Shown here: positions 6,558 through 9,715 of the stretch, in pieces
Numbering within the stretch: position 1 is the stretch's first letter
How the letters are laid out: each line of letters begins with the position of its first letter
NCBI GenBank assembly: GCA_903958915.1
Contig: CAJBVC010000305.1
Location: forward strand, 1-9,715
Length of the DNA stretch: 9,715 nucleotides
Direction: 5' to 3'
DNA from: an uncultured beta proteobacterium
Lineage (GTDB): Bacteria; Pseudomonadota; Gammaproteobacteria; Burkholderiales; Burkholderiaceae_C
Notes under the pieces: model-generated
Told to the model about the DNA's origin: nothing
Seen by the model: the letters and a program-made list of their open reading frames with translations, nothing else
Database searches by the model: none
Position numbers and translations under genes: made by a program

Positions 6558-6572
6558 CAGAACATAGAATAG
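6558..6572 (+). repeat. Direct repeat, right copy (relic of yicC 3' end before gmk)
   Basis: CAGAACATAGAATAG lies 5 bases before the gmk ATG and, read in frame, again gives Gln-Asn-Ile-Glu-stop. It matches 14 of 15 bases of the yicC end at 5578-5592. Similarity does not extend convincingly on either side. It is also the end of a 14-codon frame opening at 6528, which has no ribosome site and is not called as a gene. Confidence 0.8.
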
Positions 6573-6577
6573 TGACC

Positions 6578-7198
6578 ATGGAATACCCTGGTAACCTCTA
6601 CGTCGTTGCGGCCCCAAGCGGTGCTGGCAAATCGAGCCTGGTCAAAGCGCTGATGGAACTCGACTCGCGCGTGCTGCCTTCGGTATCACACACCACCCGC
6701 GCGCCCCGAGGCCAGGAAAAACACGGCCGCGAATACTTCTTTGTATCGCAGCAGGAGTTTGACGCCATGGTGGCTGCAGACGCTTTCGTCGAATGGGCCC
6801 ACGTGCACAGCCAGCGCTACGGCACCTCCAAGAAAGCCATTGAAGAACGCATGGACCAGGGAGCGGACGTGGTCCTTGAAATCGACTTTCAGGGCGCGCT
6901 GCAGATCAAACAGATTTTCGCCAACGCCATCTGCATTTTCATTCTTCCACCCAGTTGGGAAGAACTTCGGTCAAGGCTGGAGCGCAGGGGCGAAGACGCG
7001 TCGGACGTCATTGATCTGCGCATGAAAAACGCCAAGGCCGAGGTCGCCCATGTGGATAAGTTCGACTTCGTTATAATCAACGAGTTGTTTGACCGTGCGC
7101 TTTTTGATCTGAAAGCCATTGTTCACTCTCAACGGCTTAAATACGCAGCGCAACGCCGCGCCCGTGCCGAGACATTCAGAGCCCTGCTCATTCCCTAA
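6578..7198 (+). CDS. gmk: Guanylate kinase
   Basis: Gmk phosphorylates GMP and dGMP with ATP, an essential step to GTP. From ATG 6578 the protein has 206 residues, the standard length. Motifs: P-loop [10 protein letters not shown] (12-21), GMP-binding [22 protein letters not shown] (35-56), IDFQGA (102-107, the IDVQGA equivalent) and the lid region [11 protein letters not shown] (130-140). The frame stays open upstream to a TTG at 6503, but the 25 extra residues are not family-like, overlap the toxin gene and cross the repeat, so 6578 is chosen. The ATG lacks a good ribosome site, which would make sense if it was formerly coupled to a yicC stop 5 bases upstream. It is followed after 17 bases by rpoZ. 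No terminator lies before it, so it may be read from the toxin-antitoxin promoter. Confidence 0.97.
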   Translation: MEYPGNLYVVAAPSGAGKSSLVKALMELDSRVLPSVSHTTRAPRGQEKHGREYFFVSQQEFDAMVAADAFVEWAHVHSQRYGTSKKAIEERMDQGADVVLEIDFQGALQIKQIFANAICIFILPPSWEELRSRLERRGEDASDVIDLRMKNAKAEVAHVDKFDFVIINELFDRALFDLKAIVHSQRLKYAAQRRARAETFRALLIP

Positions 7199-7215
7199 TC
7201 CTTTGGAGAAACCTT

Positions 7216-7419
7216 GTGGCCCGTATTACTGTAGAAGACTGTCTTGAAAAGATTCCTAACCGCTTCCAGTTGGTGCTTGCGGCCACCTACCGTGCGCGGA
7301 TGTTGAACCAGGGCCATACCCCCAAAATCGAGAGCAAGAACAAGGCAGGTGTCACTGCCCTGCGTGAAATCGCGGCCGGCAAAATCGGGATCGAGATGCT
7401 GAAGAAAGTGCCGCTCTGA
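7216..7419 (+). CDS. rpoZ: RNA polymerase omega subunit
   Basis: A 67-residue protein matching the omega subunit: [27 protein letters not shown] at the N-terminus is the conserved core that clamps the beta-prime C-terminus, followed by [18 protein letters not shown]. It aids polymerase assembly and, in E. coli, forms part of a ppGpp-binding site with beta-prime. The start is GTG at 7216 with GGAGA (7205-7209) six bases upstream. It is shorter than E. coli omega (91) at the C-terminus, as is common in betaproteobacteria. It lies 17 bases after gmk and is closed by an intrinsic terminator. Confidence 0.97.
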   Translation: MARITVEDCLEKIPNRFQLVLAATYRARMLNQGHTPKIESKNKAGVTALREIAAGKIGIEMLKKVPL

Positions 7420-7439
7420 CCAGTGGCGCGCAATGCAGC

Positions 7440-7466
7440 AAAGCACCGCTCGCGGTGCTTTTTTTT
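7440..7466 (+). terminator. Intrinsic terminator between rpoZ and spoT
   Basis: AAAGCACCG (7440-7448) pairs perfectly with CGGTGCTTT (7453-7461) around a CTCG loop. The run of eight T (7459-7466) follows directly. It lies 20 bases after the rpoZ stop. It should limit read-through from gmk-rpoZ into spoT, unless it is partial. Confidence 0.88.
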
Positions 7467-7521
7467 GGCCAGACAGCGCGGTCTTGATTGGAAGTTTCCC
7501 GCGGCAGGATACATTTAGCGC

Positions 7522-9715
7522 ATGGGTACGCCGCCAATCACCGCCATTCGTAACAAGGACAACGCTTCTTCGGTGAACCAGAAGTCCCGTGCGTCCCATG
7601 CCGCTGCTGTGAATGCTGCGGCGGCCAGTTTTGCTGCCCTGACCGCCAAACTGGACTATTTGTCATCGTCCGATATCGAGTTGGTGCGATTGGCCTACCG
7701 ATTTGCCGATGAAGCCCACCTGGGTCAGGTGCGCAACAATGGCGAACCCTACATCACCCATCCGATTGCCGTCGCAGCGCAATGCGCTGACTGGAAACTC
7801 GATGCGCAAGCGCTCATGGCGGCTTTGTTGCACGATGCCATGGAAGACTGCGGTGTCACAAAGATTGATTTGATCGAGCGGTTTGGTTCACCAGTGGCAG
7901 AGTTGGTGGACGGCCTGACCAAGCTCGACAAACTGCACTTCAACACGCGCGAGGAGAGCCAGGCAGAGTCTTTTCGCAAGATGCTGCTGGCCATGGCACG
8001 CGACGTGCGCGTCATACTGATCAAACTCGCAGACCGTTCCCACAATATGCGCACCCTGGCCGATGTGCCACGGGAAAAGTGGGTTCGTATTTCGTCTGAA
8101 ACACTTGAAATTTATGCGCCCATCGCACACCGGTTGGGTCTGAACCAAACCTACCGGGAATTGCAAGATCTGTCGTTTCGCTACTTGCGCCCATGGCGCT
8201 ACGCCACCCTTGCAAAGGCAGTGGCCAAGGCGCGAAGCCGCAGACGCGACCTCCTGCAAAAGGTCCACAAGGAAGTGGAGGCCGTATTTGCATCCTCCTC
8301 GATGCCTGTGCGCATTGCCGGACGCGAAAAATCCCTGTTTTCCATTTACAAGAAGATGGACGCCAAACACCTGAGCTTTGCCCAGGTCACGGACATTTAT
8401 GGCTTCCGGCTGATCGTGCCTCAGGTGATTGACTGCTATACCGCATTGGGGCTCCTGCACCAGCTATACAAGCCGCTGCCAGGCAAATTCAAAGACCACA
8501 TCGCGATTGCCAAGCTCAACGGATACCAGTCACTGCACACCACGCTGGTAGGGCCCTCGAGCATCAGTGTGGAGTTCCAGATCCGAACGGAATCCATGCA
8601 CGTGGTGGCCGAGTCTGGAGTGGCTGCACATTGGTTGTACAAGGTCGAAAATCCGGAAGATGCGACTACCGAACGACTCGGTACCAAATGGCTGCAGTCG
8701 CTGCTGGACATTCAGAATGAAACCAGGGACGCCGCCGAATTCTGGGACCACGTCAAAGTTGATCTGTTCCCGGATGCGGTCTATGTTTTCACACCGCGCA
8801 GCCAGATCATGGCCTTGCCGCGGGGTGCAACGGTTGTCGATTTTGCTTATGCGATTCACAGCAATGTTGGCGATCGTACGACCGCAGCAAAAATCAACGG
8901 GGAGGCCGTTCCACTGCGTACCGAGCTCAAAAATGGTGATGTGATTGAGGTGCAGACGTCTCCGCTGGCCACGCCCAATCCGGCCTGGCTGACATTTGTA
9001 CGCACGGGTCGAGCACGTTCCAAGATCCGCCACTACCTCAAGACACAGGCACATGCGGAGTCAGAGGACCTAGGGGCCATGTTGTTGGCACAGGCACTGC
9101 GCGCCGAGGGAATCGAAGGCTTCTCGGATGAAGACCCGGTGTTCGACACGACTTGGACCAAGTTGCTGCGCTTTAGCGGCAACAAGACCCGGCATGAACT
9201 GTTGACCGACATCGGTCTTGGCAAACGCATCGCGCATATCGTTGCCAAACGCCTGGTCCAGCTGCTGGCAGAGGTAGGCAAGCGACCCGATGCGCTGCTG
9301 CTGACGCGCGAACGCTTTACCGCCACCGACCGCGCACAGCATAGCTCGATAGTTCTCAACGGCAGCGAGAACACCTCTGTGAAGTATGCGACCTGTTGCC
9401 GCCCTATCCCGGGCGACGCCATCGTGGGTTACCTGGGGCGCGGCGAAGGCCTGGTGGTGCACGCGCACGACTGCCCGGTGGCGAAAAAGCTGCAGCACAA
9501 AGACAGTGAACGATTCATTGAGGTGGAGTGGTCCGATGAACCAGTGCGCCCGTTTGAGACCGGCGTCGTGGTGACCGCCAAAAACGGCAAAGGCGTTCTG
9601 GCCAAAGTTGCCGAAGCGCTGGCCAAGGCGGAGGCGGATATCGTCCATATCGAAATGGGGCACGATACCGCGCAAGACGCCACCGACCTGCATTTTGTCG
9701 TGGCCGTTCGTGACA
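7522..9715 (+). CDS. spoT: Bifunctional (p)ppGpp synthetase/hydrolase, RelA/SpoT family (3' end outside window)
   Basis: The reading frame is open from ATG 7522 to the window edge (731 codons), cut inside the C-terminal ACT domain. Domains in order: a hydrolase HD domain with GEPYITHPIAVA, intact HD-x2-ED (H104, D105, E108, D109) and LIKLADRSHNMRTL; a synthetase domain with GREKSLFSIYKKM (from 267), VTDIYGFRLIV and KFKD (322-325) before NGYQSLHT; TGS (about 414-478, VYVFTPRS... DFAYAIHS); a Cys-containing region TCCRPIPGD (624-632); and ACT (from about 675). The intact HD motif and the basic KFKD (RxKD class rather than the acidic ExDD of monofunctional RelA) indicate it both makes and degrades (p)ppGpp. 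An Ala/Ser-rich N-terminal extension of about 45 residues precedes the core. The start lacks a well-spaced ribosome site (AGGA 12 bases upstream), and no convincing promoter is seen in 7467-7521. Position after gmk-rpoZ matches E. coli spoT. Confidence 0.95.
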   Translation, partial: MGTPPITAIRNKDNASSVNQKSRASHAAAVNAAAASFAALTAKLDYLSSSDIELVRLAYRFADEAHLGQVRNNGEPYITHPIAVAAQCADWKLDAQALMAALLHDAMEDCGVTKIDLIERFGSPVAELVDGLTKLDKLHFNTREESQAESFRKMLLAMARDVRVILIKLADRSHNMRTLADVPREKWVRISSETLEIYAPIAHRLGLNQTYRELQDLSFRYLRPWRYATLAKAVAKARSRRRDLLQKVHKEVEAVFASSSMPVRIAGREKSLFSIYKKMDAKHLSFAQVTDIYGFRLIVPQVIDCYTALGLLHQLYKPLPGKFKDHIAIAKLNGYQSLHTTLVGPSSISVEFQIRTESMHVVAESGVAAHWLYKVENPEDATTERLGTKWLQSLLDIQNETRDAAEFWDHVKVDLFPDAVYVFTPRSQIMALPRGATVVDFAYAIHSNVGDRTTAAKINGEAVPLRTELKNGDVIEVQTSPLATPNPAWLTFVRTGRARSKIRHYLKTQAHAESEDLGAMLLAQALRAEGIEGFSDEDPVFDTTWTKLLRFSGNKTRHELLTDIGLGKRIAHIVAKRLVQLLAEVGKRPDALLLTRERFTATDRAQHSSIVLNGSENTSVKYATCCRPIPGDAIVGYLGRGEGLVVHAHDCPVAKKLQHKDSERFIEVEWSDEPVRPFETGVVVTAKNGKGVLAKVAEALAKAEADIVHIEMGHDTAQDATDLHFVVAVRD

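Larger units (their letters stand above)
5578..6572. other. Putative inserted toxin-antitoxin cassette bounded by direct repeats
   Basis: Everything between the yicC stop and the second repeat copy appears to be a unit: a terminator, a promoter/operator, antitoxin and toxin. Both ends carry the same 15-base sequence encoding the yicC C-terminus. Sampled 60-base stretches of the pair are about 47-55% G+C, against about 60% in sampled stretches of yicC and spoT. With one repeat copy and the cassette removed, yicC would stop 5 bases before the gmk ATG, a typical operon junction. No transposase, integrase or terminal inverted repeats are visible, so the mechanism of entry is unknown. This is inference from layout, not a recognised element. 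Confidence 0.5.

Noticed and set aside
6528..6572. Fourteen-codon frame ending in QNIE-stop just before gmk
   Set aside because: No ribosome site, and upstream of the 15-base repeat it has no convincing similarity to yicC. It is better read as a repeat relic, although a leader peptide cannot be excluded.
6503..6577. Extended gmk start at TTG 6503
   Set aside because: It would add 25 residues unlike any guanylate kinase, overlap the toxin gene and translate through the repeat; ATG 6578 gives the normal family length.
9070..9693. Minus-strand open frame of about 200 codons opposite spoT, with similar ones at 7888-8460 and 8530-9054
   Set aside because: These lie antisense to the continuous RelA/SpoT frame, whose domains are all recognisable; the antisense translations show no family features.

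Overview
The window is about 60% G+C by hand count of sampled stretches. Its gene order (protein kinase, PP2C phosphatase, rph, rdgB, hemW on the minus strand; yicC, gmk, rpoZ, spoT on the plus strand) and its protein sequences suggest a betaproteobacterium of the Burkholderiales, most likely Comamonadaceae (Rhodoferax, Polaromonas or Acidovorax relatives). The family assignment rests on remembered gene order, not on a search.

Left half (27-4597, minus strand): a compact five-gene run, transcribed right to left from a 77-base divergent intergenic region. It begins with a soluble eukaryotic-like Ser/Thr kinase and a complete PP2C phosphatase that overlap by 4 bases. RNase PH, the RdgB/HAM1 nucleotide-pool sanitiser and the HemW haem chaperone follow. 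The pairs kinase/phosphatase and rdgB/hemW are stop-start coupled.

Right half (4675-9715, plus strand): yicC, then a type II toxin-antitoxin pair (Phd/YefM-like antitoxin, ParE/RelE-like toxin), then gmk (guanylate kinase), rpoZ (RNA polymerase omega) and a bifunctional RelA/SpoT enzyme that runs off the right edge. Intrinsic terminators follow yicC and rpoZ. The toxin-antitoxin promoter is strong. It overlaps a TGTACA core, and a second half-site lies 12 bases away, which resembles the yefM-yoeB operator.

The most notable observation is that the toxin-antitoxin segment sits between two nearly identical 15-base direct repeats. One is the last five codons of yicC (Gln-Asn-Ile-Glu-stop). The other lies 5 bases before the gmk start and reads as the same Gln-Asn-Ile-Glu-stop. 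It looks as if a roughly 980-base, lower-GC cassette split a once tightly packed yicC-gmk junction and left the yicC 3' end duplicated. As a result gmk and rpoZ (and, if the rpoZ terminator is leaky, spoT), which act in GTP supply, RNA polymerase and (p)ppGpp metabolism, may now lie downstream of a self-regulated toxin-antitoxin promoter.

I saw no tRNA, rRNA, CRISPR array, transposase or riboswitch. The only gene-free stretch above 200 bases is 5593-5814, which holds the yicC terminator and the toxin-antitoxin promoter/operator.
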